Shown: one piece after another, positions 1 through 8,719 of the stretch
How the letters are laid out: each line of letters begins with the position of its first letter
Numbering within the stretch: position 1 is the stretch's first letter
Assembly: GCA_028281635.1 (NCBI GenBank)
Contig: JANQJM010000174.1
Coordinates: forward strand, 1-55,026
Direction of reading: 5' to 3'
Length of the DNA stretch: 55,026 nucleotides
DNA from: Pseudomonadales bacterium
GTDB taxonomy: Bacteria; Pseudomonadota; Gammaproteobacteria; Pseudomonadales; Pseudohongiellaceae
Notes under the pieces: generated by a model
Database searches by the model: none
Told to the model about the DNA's origin: nothing
What the model saw: only the letters and a program-made list of their open reading frames with translations
Position numbers and translations under genes: made by a program

Positions 1-630
1 ATTGCCATCGGGATCATACTTGTACATGGCATTGGGCGTGCCTTCAGCACTGGAATGACCTTCGCCAATAAAGATACTGCCGTCAGGGGCAACCAGCACA
101 TCATTCGGTGTGTAACAGCATTCACCATTACTGCCGCCACCTTTCACACCGATTGACATCAGGAGTACGCCGGTGGGGCTGAACTTGTGGACCTGGTGAC
201 CGAAGGATTCTCCCTGATAGCCTTCAATCTGGTTTGTGCCCCGGGCATCGGCGATCCATACGTTGCCGTCAGGATCGACTTCGATACCATGGGGCCAGGT
301 GACGTAGCCAGCGCCAAAACTGCGTACCATGTTGCCGTCCTTGTCGAACAACATCACCATGTTAGTGTCCGGGCTGTTCACACAGGCATTGATATTGCCG
401 CCGCAACGTTCGGCGACCCAGATGCTCTCGCCATCGGGGTGCACGTCAACGGTGCTGGAAGAACCCCACTCACGACCAGCGGGCATTTTGAAGAATCCAG
501 ACTGAGTAATATAAGGATTCTCCAGATTATTGACTGGATCCATATTGGCGCTGCCGCCCTGAGCTAACACCAGCAATGGCGCCATCATCAGAGCCATGCA
601 GGCCATCGTAATTCGGGTGATTTTTAACAT
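1..630 (-). CDS. Secreted NHL-repeat protein, C-terminus cut by window edge
   Basis: The frame is open from an ATG at 630 to the left edge, giving 210 codons without a stop, so the C-terminus lies outside the window. The first 23 residues (MLKITRITMACMALMMAPLL, then VLA) form a Sec signal peptide, so the protein is exported. NHL-type beta-propeller strands follow: VDVHPDGESIWVAER, GIEVDPDGNVWIADARG and VLVAPDGSIFIGEGHS. The arrangement resembles the peptidyl-alpha-hydroxyglycine alpha-amidating lyase-like and SMP-30-like propellers, but the catalytic region cannot be judged from the fragment. GAGAG lies 7-11 bases before the ATG and supports this start. Exact substrate unknown. Confidence 0.85.
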   Translation of the reverse strand, partial: MLKITRITMACMALMMAPLLVLAQGGSANMDPVNNLENPYITQSGFFKMPAGREWGSSSTVDVHPDGESIWVAERCGGNINACVNSPDTNMVMLFDKDGNMVRSFGAGYVTWPHGIEVDPDGNVWIADARGTNQIEGYQGESFGHQVHKFSPTGVLLMSIGVKGGGSNGECCYTPNDVLVAPDGSIFIGEGHSSAEGTPNAMYKYDPDGN

Positions 631-824
631 TGGGAACTCTCTCGTTGTTGTTCTGATGAATGGAAAAGGGTCATCAAGAATAAACCAGGGGTTACTGAGA
701 GTTCAATCGACATCAATCTGCCCGGGAGTGATGTTACAGATTGTCATACTTCTCGATCATCGAAGCATGAAACAGGATTGTTATAATGTAACGAAAATAG
801 CCAATTAACAGCAGCTAACAGTAA

Positions 825-1433
825 CTAAGCACGATTGCTGTTAGCTAAAAGTGCACTGGCGGAAAGATAAAGCGTGCCAGTTAGCCCATTTTGAATTTTC
901 TGAAAGCGTGGGCTGGAGAACAGCCAGCGCGCTTTGGCAGATAACACCGCATAGCTACTATCGATAAGTACAGCTAATACCCAAAAACTCGCTGAGAGAA
1001 TAGAAATTTGTAGTAAGTAATTTTCTTCGCCACTAACGAACTGTGGCAAGAAAGCGCTGAAGAAAAGAATTGTTTTCGGATTAGTTAGAGAAACCCAAAA
1101 ACCTCTCTGAAAAGAGCCAAGCCCGGAAGGCTGATCAGTCCTTGCCTTCACCATCTGTTGAAAAGAAGTGATAGCGAGATACAACAAATACAACACGCCG
1201 GCCCACTTAAGCCAGCGCAGTCCGTTATTGAGTAAGACCAGCAATCCAGTTGTGCCAAGTGCCGCAACAGCAAGCTGCACGACCATCGCCAGACTGGTTC
1301 CGATAACCGTTTGTAATCCACGTTTGGTACCAGCGGCAATGCTGGTTGATACGATGACGAGAATATTAGGCCCTGGCATGGCTATGACCAGCAGAGACAC
1401 TAAAACAAATGATAGATAAAGCTCAAAAGTCAT
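825..1433 (-). CDS. LysE/RhtB family amino-acid exporter
   Basis: A 202-residue inner-membrane protein with about six hydrophobic segments, the usual size for the LysE/RhtB family. The family signature MPGPNILVIVSTS lies at about residues 19-31 and a second conserved stretch, SLTNPKTILFFSAFLPQFV, at about 115-133. Family members export amino acids or related metabolites using the proton gradient; the substrate here cannot be read from sequence. It starts 8 bases after the stop of the upstream small periplasmic protein gene on the same strand, so the two are probably co-transcribed. GAGGA upstream is rather far from the ATG, so translation may be partly coupled. Confidence 0.9.
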   Translation of the reverse strand: MTFELYLSFVLVSLLVIAMPGPNILVIVSTSIAAGTKRGLQTVIGTSLAMVVQLAVAALGTTGLLVLLNNGLRWLKWAGVLYLLYLAITSFQQMVKARTDQPSGLGSFQRGFWVSLTNPKTILFFSAFLPQFVSGEENYLLQISILSASFWVLAVLIDSSYAVLSAKARWLFSSPRFQKIQNGLTGTLYLSASALLANSNRA

Positions 1434-1441
1434 TTCGTTAT

Positions 1442-1870
1442 TTATCCTCGTTGTGAAACCAGTAATCCAAACTGGTCGATCTCTACCATTACGTTTTCCA
1501 TATCAGTGACGTCGATTGGTGCTCTGGTAGAGCTATCGTGTTGACCGAATACAAAGACTTTCAATGCATCACCACGTCGGTCAGGCAAACTGGCCATGGA
1601 GGAATCAAATCCCTGGGGCACAAAAACGCTTACTAAATCGATTCTATCGCCGGCCTCTTCAATAAACTCGCGTTTGTTCGAGTACCACTCGGTTTTGTCA
1701 GAAGGAAAACTATCCAGTATTTCCTGGTCATAAACGAACACGATGTCTACTTCTGTAATCAGAATCGCATTGAAGTCTAATCGCGATTGAATGAAAACCG
1801 ATCGCACTTCCGCAAAGGTATTGCTACACAGAGAAATTACCAGCGTGAGAATGATGAAAATTTTTTGCAT
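1442..1870 (-). CDS. Small periplasmic protein of unknown function
   Basis: 142 residues from the ATG at 1870, which has AGAG a suitable distance upstream; a longer TTG start at 1891 has no support. MQKIFIILTLVISLCSNTFA is a clear signal peptide. The mature part (about 120 residues) is soluble, acidic and free of Cys. It contains VDIVFVYDQEILDSFPSDKT and ends with IDQFGLLVSQRG. I do not recognise a named family. The gene sits directly upstream of the LysE exporter on the same strand, which suggests one transcript but not a shared function. Confidence 0.7.
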   Translation of the reverse strand: MQKIFIILTLVISLCSNTFAEVRSVFIQSRLDFNAILITEVDIVFVYDQEILDSFPSDKTEWYSNKREFIEEAGDRIDLVSVFVPQGFDSSMASLPDRRGDALKVFVFGQHDSSTRAPIDVTDMENVMVEIDQFGLLVSQRG

Positions 1871-1894
1871 GATCGCTCTGAATAATGTCAATTC

Positions 1895-1926
1895 AAAAAA
1901 AAGGCCAGCTCAAAATCGGCTGGCCT
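1895..1926 (-). terminator. Intrinsic terminator of the minus-strand secreted-protein gene
   Basis: GGCCAGC (1903-1909) pairs with GCTGGCC (1919-1925). Read on the minus strand, the stem is followed directly by eight T. It lies 20 bases after the stop of the gene ending at 1945 and upstream of the gene starting at 1870, so it separates two transcription units. Confidence 0.85.
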
Positions 1927-1944
1927 CTTTGTATTTGTTGAAGT

Positions 1945-2955
1945 TTAATTTTCGGAAGTAGGCACGATACCGGTATCTGACTTTGGTGAACCGTCACCAT
2001 TAAAGCCCATCACTTCATAGCGGCGCCAGCCAGCAAGGATTCCCAACAGACCATGGTTACCTTCATGACAGGCATATTCGTAAACTGGATCAGCAGAAGC
2101 ACGCAATGGTAATCGCGCTGACCAGGATTCATCCCATGACAAAGGATCGGTTACCGTGAAGTCATACTCCAGTGTATCGGCATCAGTACGACGGAAGTGC
2201 TCAATCACGTGAGCCTGATCCGACATGCCCCGTAAGTTGTAAGTGTGATACCAGCCCTTGGTTTCGATAATCAGTGTGTCGTCTTCCCAACGGGCGATGG
2301 AGTTGCCTTCCCATTTACCCTGCTGGATGTCGAATTCATCAGCGTAGGGAATGATGCGGGCGGTGTGCACCATCTCATTGAGAATCATCACGTGGTCTTC
2401 AGTCTGCACCAATTGCATGTTGTTGTTGTAGGAGCCAGGAATCATGGGTGGCCCACCGACGAATCCAGTGATACAACGGTCAACTGTGGTACGACCTTCC
2501 GGACCAGCACTCTCGAAAACCATCTGTTGATACTCTGCACGTCGTTCTCTACCCGCCGCGTTAGCAGGCGGTAAACGGCCGTTGGGTGGATCGTAGATCA
2601 ATGAAGTACGACGGTCGGCGATTGTCTTGTTGCCGCGCTCATACCAGAACTCGTTGTAGGAGATAACGCCTGGCGGATACTGGGCACCGCCCACGCTATC
2701 GATAATCAGATCCCGGTTCTGACGACGGTTTTCAAACTCTTCCCATTCAGCAGCCTGCTCGGGGGTCAGCGTTTCAAAGCGCTCGAGTTCCCGTGGCCTC
2801 TGCAGCGGCGTGATGGTACGGAAAGTGTAGAAACCCTGAAAATCAGGATGTCCATACTCTGTGCGTGGAAAAGCCTCTTCCTGAGCGATTAGCACTGGCG
2901 CAGCAAGAATACTTGCCAGGGCCAGGCTGAGTTTGGTCAGGGCTCGGGTGCTCAT
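1945..2955 (-). CDS. Secreted GHPDxQG-type protein, paralogue of the gene at 45017
   Basis: 336 residues from the ATG at 2955, chosen because GGAGGT lies six bases upstream; a TTG at 2967 is less likely. Residues 1-24 are a signal peptide ending VLIA. The mature protein begins with YGHPDFQGFYTF and contains RCITGFVGGPPMIPGSYNNN, ILNEMVHTARIIP, DDTLIIETKGW and, near the end, YEYACHEGNHGLLGIL. All these blocks recur in the same order in the protein at 45017-46018, so the two are paralogues. Such proteins are known to me only as uncharacterised secreted proteins, often numerous in environmental bacteria. Only the two Cys within conserved blocks (RCI and ACHEGN) stand out. No function is assigned. 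Confidence 0.88.
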   Translation of the reverse strand: MSTRALTKLSLALASILAAPVLIAQEEAFPRTEYGHPDFQGFYTFRTITPLQRPRELERFETLTPEQAAEWEEFENRRQNRDLIIDSVGGAQYPPGVISYNEFWYERGNKTIADRRTSLIYDPPNGRLPPANAAGRERRAEYQQMVFESAGPEGRTTVDRCITGFVGGPPMIPGSYNNNMQLVQTEDHVMILNEMVHTARIIPYADEFDIQQGKWEGNSIARWEDDTLIIETKGWYHTYNLRGMSDQAHVIEHFRRTDADTLEYDFTVTDPLSWDESWSARLPLRASADPVYEYACHEGNHGLLGILAGWRRYEVMGFNGDGSPKSDTGIVPTSEN

Positions 2956-3136
2956 TGAAACCTCCAAATCTTGTTTTTCAGCTCGTGTAGATATCGGGTA
3001 GTGCGCTGAAACTACGCTGGTTTCCGCCTTTTTTCAAGGCAAAAGCCGCCACCGCCGGGATGCTGCGGTCAAATTGAATTGGACCTATAGCTGGTTTATG
3101 CTTCCGAGCCTCGCAGGTCACGCAACACCAGGAAAT

Positions 3137-4750
3137 ATGGCTACTTCATCGGTTGCAGGACAACCCGGTTCAACTCCTCGCAAGAAGTCCAATAAGCAGC
3201 AAAATCAGGCAGGCTTCTCAGTAACGCACTTTCGTGTGCCGCTGGTTCTGGCCTGCGCCCTGTTCTTACTCTCTTTTGTACCAAGGGTGCAGAGCAGTCC
3301 TGTACTCGTGGCTTCTTTCTGGGGCGCAGTCGCGGTGCTTCTGGCGTGGCAGGCTTACCAGTTTCTGCAGATGCAGCGTGAACAGCAAAGCTATGGCTTC
3401 TTCGTCTTGTTGAGGCCACAGCACTACATCCAGGCCATGGTGCAATCCAGTGTCTACCTCTATTGGGGATTCTACTGGCGACCTGTGTATGAGCACTTCT
3501 GGTTGATCATCGCCCAGATACTATTTGCTTATACCTTTGACATGCTGTTGTCCTGGTCGCGAAAACGAGACTACACGCTGGGCTTTGGACCGATACCGAT
3601 AATACTCAGTGTGAATCTGTTTTTGTGGTTCCGAGACGATTGGTTCTACTTACAGTTTCTTATGATAGCTATAGGCTTCATGGGCAAGGAGTATGTTCGT
3701 TGGCAGCGAGAGGGGCGCAACGTTCATATCTTCAACCCATCAGCATTCGCTTTGGGTATCTTTTCAGTCATTCTGATTGCAACTAACACCACAAGCTTAA
3801 CCTGGGGTCAGGAAATAGCCTCCACATTAACTCTGGCGCCAAACATCTACACCTTTCTGTTTTTAGTCGGTTTGGTTGTGATGTACTTTTTCTCCATCAC
3901 ATTGGTTGCAGGAATGGCGGCGATAACTCTGTTTCTGTTCAGTGCCATATATTCCTCGACCGCAGGTGTACCTTATTTTTTGGACTCAGAAATTCCAGCG
4001 GCCGTTTTTCTTGGCCTCCATTTATTGATTACAGATCCTTCTACTTCCCCACGCACGCCTTTAGGCAAGCTCTTCTTTGGTCTGCTGTACGGTATTGGCG
4101 TGTTTGCACTGTATACCTTGCTGGGCGCTTTGGGTGCACCAACCTTCTATGACAAGCTCTTGTGCGTGCCATTGCTTAACCTTAGCGTAATAGCTATTGA
4201 TCGCTTAGTGAGATCAGTTAACTCTGAAACACTTATTAGTGTATGGCAAGACAAGTGGTTCAATGGTCGCGGCAACCTTGCACACATGAGTGTGTGGGTT
4301 CTGTTGTTTGGTCTAATGTCGGTGCTGGGTAAAACCGACGGTAAACACGAAGGCGACAGTTTGCCTTTCTGGCAACAAGCCTGTGCAGAAGGGCTTCCCA
4401 ACAGCTGCCAACGCCTGGTTCAGCTGGAGGCAACTTATTGCGGAGATAATGCAGCCTGGGCCTGCAATGAATTGGGGGCTCACTATAGAGAAGGCACTAT
4501 TGTTGAGCAAAACCAGGAGTTATCCCTTGGCTACTTCTCCAGGTCCTGTGAATTAAAATTCAAAGCGGGCTGTGTCAATTTGCTTGATGTCGACTCTATT
4601 GCCCGTGAGAATCCGCGGGAGCTGGATCTGAGATTACTGCTGCGGGAAGGTGGTCAGAATCTGATGGAACTTCCGATTGACCAACTGTATGCACGGGCCT
4701 GTGACCATGATTGGGCGTTTGCCTGCGACTCACCAAGAATAAATATATGA
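3137..4750 (+). CDS. RnfD/NqrB-like membrane protein with Cys-rich CX7C C-terminal domain
   Basis: 537 residues from the ATG at 3137 (AGGAA just upstream); an ATG at 3098 is possible but has no ribosome site. A Ser/Lys-rich tail of about 25 residues is followed by about ten transmembrane segments (roughly 30-395). The blocks GKEYVRWQREGRNVHIFNPS and LLITDPSTSPRTPLGK recall the NQR2/RnfD/RnfE family, membrane subunits of ion-pumping electron-transfer complexes. I see no SGAT-like flavinylation motif. After the last membrane segment come four CX7C motifs (first C416/C424, last C522/C530), the spacing typical of disulfide-linked Sel1/Hcp repeats; this fusion is unusual. The stop overlaps the next start (ATGA), so the SUMF1-fold gene is translationally coupled. 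Confidence 0.85.
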   Translation: MATSSVAGQPGSTPRKKSNKQQNQAGFSVTHFRVPLVLACALFLLSFVPRVQSSPVLVASFWGAVAVLLAWQAYQFLQMQREQQSYGFFVLLRPQHYIQAMVQSSVYLYWGFYWRPVYEHFWLIIAQILFAYTFDMLLSWSRKRDYTLGFGPIPIILSVNLFLWFRDDWFYLQFLMIAIGFMGKEYVRWQREGRNVHIFNPSAFALGIFSVILIATNTTSLTWGQEIASTLTLAPNIYTFLFLVGLVVMYFFSITLVAGMAAITLFLFSAIYSSTAGVPYFLDSEIPAAVFLGLHLLITDPSTSPRTPLGKLFFGLLYGIGVFALYTLLGALGAPTFYDKLLCVPLLNLSVIAIDRLVRSVNSETLISVWQDKWFNGRGNLAHMSVWVLLFGLMSVLGKTDGKHEGDSLPFWQQACAEGLPNSCQRLVQLEATYCGDNAAWACNELGAHYREGTIVEQNQELSLGYFSRSCELKFKAGCVNLLDVDSIARENPRELDLRLLLREGGQNLMELPIDQLYARACDHDWAFACDSPRINI

Positions 4751-5697
4751 GCGAAGAGAAAGAGTCGAATGAGCCAAAGGTGCCAGGACGCACTATTGGT
4801 TTCAGTATTATGACTATTGCAACGTTCTTTGTTGCAGTCTTCCTCTATCAAAACTCTGCACCAGAAACCCAATCTGTAACCATCCCTGCGGCGACTATTT
4901 CTGAAGATCTGGCAGGATTTTCGTCAGCCCACTGGTTTCTTCCAGACGATGACATGTTTGGCTTTGTGGAAATACCCGCAGGCAGCTTTACCATGGGGAG
5001 CAATCCCAACCTCGATCGCATGGCCTATCAGAACGAGCGCTGGTCAGATCTGAGACGACAGGGGGAAGTGGATCTACCACGATATTTCATAGCGCGCTAT
5101 GAGACCACGGTGGCGCAATTCGCTGCCTTTATAGTTAACGGCGGTATGACGGCCCCTCAAGTTCCATTGTCCGGCGCTGGTAATCTGCCAGTGACCAATG
5201 TCACCTGGCCGGAGGCCCTGGCTTATACCCGTTGGCTGGACCAGCAGTTGCGGCAATCCGCAGACACGCCAGCGGCCCTGCGGGCAATGCTGGATGCTGG
5301 TGCGGCAGTAACTTTACCTAACGAGGCCGAATGGGAGAAAGCCGCGCGTGGTACTGATGGCAGGGTCTTTCCCTGGCGCGATGCGCCAGCGGAGAGTGTT
5401 GCCAACTTTAATTCCCAATCTACCAGAGCAGTAAACAGTTCCCAGTGCTCGCAGTGTATTTGGGGGCTCAATGATATGGCTGGCAACGTTTGGGAACTGA
5501 CTCGCAGCCCCCTGCAAGACTACCCCTATACCGCAGATGACGATGCCGAGGGCCTGGGGGAAGACGCTCTCTACGCCATGCGTGGCGGCTCCTATGCCGA
5601 TGGCCTCAATAACATTCGAGCCGCGGTTCGCGGCGGCGTGGATCCCGGTGTACGGAATTCAAGCATCGGATTTCGGGTCGTGATCAGCTCTCTTTAA
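4747..5697 (+). CDS. Membrane-anchored SUMF1/FGE-fold protein
   Basis: 316 residues. The ATG at 4747 overlaps the TGA of the RnfD-like gene, so the pair is coupled. One hydrophobic segment (about residues 17-35) anchors the protein with the C-terminal domain outside. The SUMF1 fold is clear: FVEIPAGSFTMGSNPNLDR, YFIARYETTVAQFAAF, PVTNVTWPEALAYTRWL, LPNEAEWEKAARG, NDMAGNVWELT and MRGGSYADGLNNIRAA. The Cys pair that binds copper in true formylglycine-generating enzymes is absent after RGGSY, and the terminal GFRVV has no Cys either, so formylglycine formation is unlikely. The only Cys are in SSQCSQCIWG (a CxxC). It may assemble with, or modify, the coupled RnfD-like protein; that is inference. 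Confidence 0.88.
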   Translation: MSEEKESNEPKVPGRTIGFSIMTIATFFVAVFLYQNSAPETQSVTIPAATISEDLAGFSSAHWFLPDDDMFGFVEIPAGSFTMGSNPNLDRMAYQNERWSDLRRQGEVDLPRYFIARYETTVAQFAAFIVNGGMTAPQVPLSGAGNLPVTNVTWPEALAYTRWLDQQLRQSADTPAALRAMLDAGAAVTLPNEAEWEKAARGTDGRVFPWRDAPAESVANFNSQSTRAVNSSQCSQCIWGLNDMAGNVWELTRSPLQDYPYTADDDAEGLGEDALYAMRGGSYADGLNNIRAAVRGGVDPGVRNSSIGFRVVISSL

Positions 5698-5850
5698 GCA
5701 CTTATTCGTGAGCTAAGGATTTCTGTTGTGAGCGGATTCACAGTCTTTCCTGTCAACCGCTTCCTTCTCTTTGCGTTCTACTTACCAAGCCAGGGAAATA
5801 CAGGCGAATTGTCTAAGCAAAAGGAATGAAGGACTTAAAGGAGACAGGAA

Positions 5851-6270
5851 ATGAAACGAGTCACAATTGCAGCCAGTCTGGGTTTGATAATGAGTTTGGC
5901 GATTAGCAGTGCCGAAGCCCATCCGCGTATCTACAGCCATACTTCTCACAGTCGTGTGGTTGTGCAAAGAGATATAGTCGTGCGACCTGCGCCTGCAGCG
6001 AATCTTGTGGCACGTACTATCGGCGCTGTATTCAACACGCTTCCCGCGAATCATGTACGCGTGGTGCATGCGGGTAGAACTTACTACGTACACGATGGGA
6101 TTTATTATGCACGACAAGGTGCACGTTATGTTGTCGTTAGACCAGTTGCCGGTATTCGTGTTACTTCTCTACCAAGGGGTTACACGACCGCACGCATTGA
6201 TGGGCGCATACACTATCGCTTCAATGATGTGACTTACCGTCGGATCAACAACTACTACGTTGTTGTCTGA
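5851..6270 (+). CDS. DUF6515-type periplasmic protein
   Basis: 139 residues with AAAGGAG upstream of the ATG. MKRVTIAASLGLIMSLAISS begins a signal peptide ending AEA. The mature part is basic and Tyr/Val/Arg rich, with repeated short beta-type units: TYYVHDGIYYARQGARYVVV, then LPRGYTTARIDGRIHYRFND and a second YRRINNYYVVV. This is the layout of the DUF6515 family (small exported proteins of unknown role). It stands alone on the plus strand, convergent with the Skp-like gene. Confidence 0.8.
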   Translation: MKRVTIAASLGLIMSLAISSAEAHPRIYSHTSHSRVVVQRDIVVRPAPAANLVARTIGAVFNTLPANHVRVVHAGRTYYVHDGIYYARQGARYVVVRPVAGIRVTSLPRGYTTARIDGRIHYRFNDVTYRRINNYYVVV

Positions 6271-6289
6271 CTGGAACCACGCTGGCAAA

Positions 6290-6315
6290 GGGATGCCTTC
6301 ATTTGGAGGCATCCC
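6290..6315. terminator. Hairpin between convergent genes, possible terminator
   Basis: GGGATGCCT (6290-6298) pairs perfectly with AGGCATCCC (6307-6315) across an 8-base loop. It lies in the 70-base gap between the plus gene ending at 6270 and the minus gene ending at 6341. No T tract follows on either strand, so termination is likely only by position. Confidence 0.45.
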
Positions 6316-6340
6316 GGCCACACCGCTGAGGAACTCAAGA

Positions 6341-6877
6341 TCAGTTTGATGTTGTACTTGCAATCATGTCATTTAAAGTTGTAGTAACTTCCGCAGTGAT
6401 GTCATAACTAAATCCTGACACAACGACACTCTCTGACCTTAAGATCAAATCGTATCCGCCTTCTTCATAGACTTCGTTTATCGCGTCTCCTAGCAAAGAT
6501 CTGTATCTCTCAATAAAGGCGTTCTGCGTATCGCGCAGGGCAGCTTGTACTCTTTCACCGATGCGCTGCAGTTGCATCTGTTTAACCTGACCTTCCTCCT
6601 GCAGTCGTTGCATCTCGGCAATCGACAATACCGGAGCATTCGTTTCGAGGTTGTTCATCAGCTCAGCCAGTTCTTCACGTAAGCCATCAGCAGTCTCCTG
6701 GTCTTCCTGAAAAGTGGCTTCCAGAGTTCGCATCTCAGTCTGCCAGGCTTCGGTTGCAAACACCGCCCGATTCAAGTCGAAAACTCCAATTGTTGCATGA
6801 GCCACAGCTTGCTTGGCAACGAATAATAATGAACAAATCGCAATACTGACTAATACGCGTGAAGTCTTATTTTTCAT
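6341..6877 (-). CDS. Skp/OmpH-family periplasmic chaperone-like protein
   Basis: 178 residues from the ATG at 6877 (CAGGAG upstream). Residues 1-28 form a signal peptide ending AVAHA. The mature protein opens with TIGVFDLNRAVFATEAWQTE, the usual OmpH/Skp start. A long charged, heptad-rich helix (about 50-125) forms the Skp tentacle, and a return segment has IERYRSLLGDAINEVYEEGGYDLIL. Skp proteins hold unfolded outer-membrane proteins in the periplasm. The usual bamA-skp-lpxD context is missing here, so this is probably an extra copy rather than the housekeeping one. Confidence 0.85.
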   Translation of the reverse strand: MKNKTSRVLVSIAICSLLFVAKQAVAHATIGVFDLNRAVFATEAWQTEMRTLEATFQEDQETADGLREELAELMNNLETNAPVLSIAEMQRLQEEGQVKQMQLQRIGERVQAALRDTQNAFIERYRSLLGDAINEVYEEGGYDLILRSESVVVSGFSYDITAEVTTTLNDMIASTTSN

Positions 6878-6983
6878 GGCAATACGCTCCTGAACGATGC
6901 AATTGAAATCGTTGAAGATGGAAAGATAATTGAGAAGCTGGTACTTGGAATTAGAGTAGGTTAGGCAAAGAAAGTTGCAGCAG

Positions 6984-7460
6984 CTAGTTGATTTGTTGGT
7001 CAAATAATTCAGAGGCTGCCAACATTCGAATCATGGCGATGGCATCACGATCGATTTGCACGTACGCGGATTTGAGATGCTCACCCACGTTCACGCCATC
7101 ATTGTTTTCCTCGAGTTCACGCTTGTAACGAAAACGTACAAACAGAGAACCCGCTTCCGGTTCTTCAATGCAGGTCGTGCTCTCTGCTTCAATTTGATCG
7201 CGGTCGGTCAAAGTGCTGGTGTGAATGCGTTCTTCTGGATAGAGCACTACATGTTCACAGAAGCTGCTGTTGCCAACATTGATGGTACGTAAGAACTCAT
7301 TGCCCCCTAGGGGTTTGCAATGACAGTCCAGACTGCGATTGAATTTATCCGGATTGCGGGCTCTTAACACCAGGCCTTGCCAGAGTTGACTGCGGCTGAG
7401 ATCGGTAATGCTGTTATCGCTTAAGTCATTGACTTGAACGATATGTTCAAACTCTAACAA
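6984..7460 (-). CDS. DUF1857 (SRPBCC-fold) protein
   Basis: 158 residues, cytosolic, no signal peptide. The start is probably the TTG at 7460 (ACAGGA about nine bases upstream), because homologues of this family begin with a segment like LEFEHIVQVND. LSRSQLWQGLVLRARNPDKF follows, then a basic FRYKREL strand and a C-terminal helix with AIAMIRMLAASELFD. These match the DUF1857/AtaL-like branch of the SRPBCC ligand-binding fold. The ligand is unknown. It lies upstream of, and 107 bases from, the Skp-like gene on the same strand. Confidence 0.82.
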   Translation of the reverse strand: MLEFEHIVQVNDLSDNSITDLSRSQLWQGLVLRARNPDKFNRSLDCHCKPLGGNEFLRTINVGNSSFCEHVVLYPEERIHTSTLTDRDQIEAESTTCIEEPEAGSLFVRFRYKRELEENNDGVNVGEHLKSAYVQIDRDAIAMIRMLAASELFDQQIN

Positions 7461-7604
7461 GGGAACGTCCTGTCCGGGCTGAGGGGCCAGTGTAACTCAT
7501 TGGCAGACTACTAAGCAGCATTAGCAGCCGAGACTTTGAGCTTGAAGTCGACAAGTATCGACTCACTCTCTAGAATCTTCTCGCTTACACTTCTGGAAGC
7601 AGTA

Positions 7605-8699
7605 ATGAATACGGATCCTTTATTTCGACCTTTCGAACACCCAAAACTGCAATTGCCAAATCGAATTGTCATGGCACCGATGACCCGGCAGTTTTCGCCA
7701 AACGGAGTACCTGATGCGAAGGTGCAAGACTATTATCGGCGGCGCGCTGAAGGTGACGTGGGTCTGATAATTACCGAAGGCACCACAGTGCCCCATAAGG
7801 CGGCATCTTCTGCAGTGCAGATCCCGCGCTTTCACGATGAGGCCCTGGACGGTTGGGCCAGAGTAGTAGAGGCGGTGCATGCTGCCGGGGGCAAGATCGC
7901 GCCGCAGCTCTGGCATGTGGGGGTGATTCGGAAGCCTGGCGAAGGACCTTATCCTGACTATCAGACTATTTCTCCCTCCGGTTATCTACGGCCTGGCAAG
8001 AAGGTGCTTGAGCCACTGAGTAACGCTGAGATCGATGAGTTGATTGCTGCCTATACGCAAGCGGCGGTTAGTGCCCAGCAATTGGGATTCGATGCCCTGG
8101 AGTTGCATGGCGCACATGGCTACCTCATCGACAACTTCTTTTGGGAAGGCACTAATGTACGGGATGATGAGTATGGCGGGTCGCTGGTAAAACGTACGCG
8201 GTTTGCTGCGGCTATCGTCGAATCAATCCGTGCGGAGTTGGGGGACGGATTTCCAATCATTCTGCGCTTTTCGCAGTGGAAGCAACAGGATTTCGACGCC
8301 AAACTGGCGCAGAATGCTGAGGAACTTGAACAGTTTCTGCAGCCATTGTCCGCAGCCGGTGTGGATATCTTCCACTGCAGCACTCGTCGCTTCTGGGAGC
8401 CAGAATTCGAAGGCAGCAATCTGAATCTTGCAGGCTGGGTGAAACAGATTACCGGCAAACCCACTATCAGTGTCGGCAGCGTCGGACTCACAGAAGAATT
8501 TGTTGCCACTTATGGTGAAGGCACGGCTGAAGTAGCTGGTATCGATGATTTGCTCAATCGTATGCAAGCCGATGAGTTTGATCTGATCGCTGTGGGCAGG
8601 GCCCTATTGGCCAATCCAAACTGGCCACAACTGATCCGCAATGGAGAGATGGACAAAATCAAAACTTTCAGCAAGGATTTGCTTACTGAACTGGTTTAA
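7605..8699 (+). CDS. Old Yellow Enzyme family NADH:flavin oxidoreductase
   Basis: 364 residues from the ATG at 7605 (GGAAG upstream). An FMN-binding TIM barrel of the OYE family. LPNRIVMAPMTRQF is at about residues 16-29, the substrate-anion His in HGAHGYLIDNFFW at about 167-179, and FDLIAVGRALLANPNWPQLI near the C-terminus is the FMN-phosphate region. Members reduce activated C=C bonds (enones, enals, nitro compounds) with NAD(P)H. Twenty bases separate it from a membrane-anchored di-haem cytochrome c gene on the same strand, so they are likely co-transcribed, an unusual partner for a soluble OYE. Confidence 0.93.
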   Translation: MNTDPLFRPFEHPKLQLPNRIVMAPMTRQFSPNGVPDAKVQDYYRRRAEGDVGLIITEGTTVPHKAASSAVQIPRFHDEALDGWARVVEAVHAAGGKIAPQLWHVGVIRKPGEGPYPDYQTISPSGYLRPGKKVLEPLSNAEIDELIAAYTQAAVSAQQLGFDALELHGAHGYLIDNFFWEGTNVRDDEYGGSLVKRTRFAAAIVESIRAELGDGFPIILRFSQWKQQDFDAKLAQNAEELEQFLQPLSAAGVDIFHCSTRRFWEPEFEGSNLNLAGWVKQITGKPTISVGSVGLTEEFVATYGEGTAEVAGIDDLLNRMQADEFDLIAVGRALLANPNWPQLIRNGEMDKIKTFSKDLLTELV

Positions 8700-8719
8700 C
8701 AATTAAGGACAGCCTCATC

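Noticed and set aside
4747..5697. Sulfatase-activating formylglycine-generating enzyme
   Set aside because: The active-site Cys pair is missing and no sulfatase gene is seen in the window.
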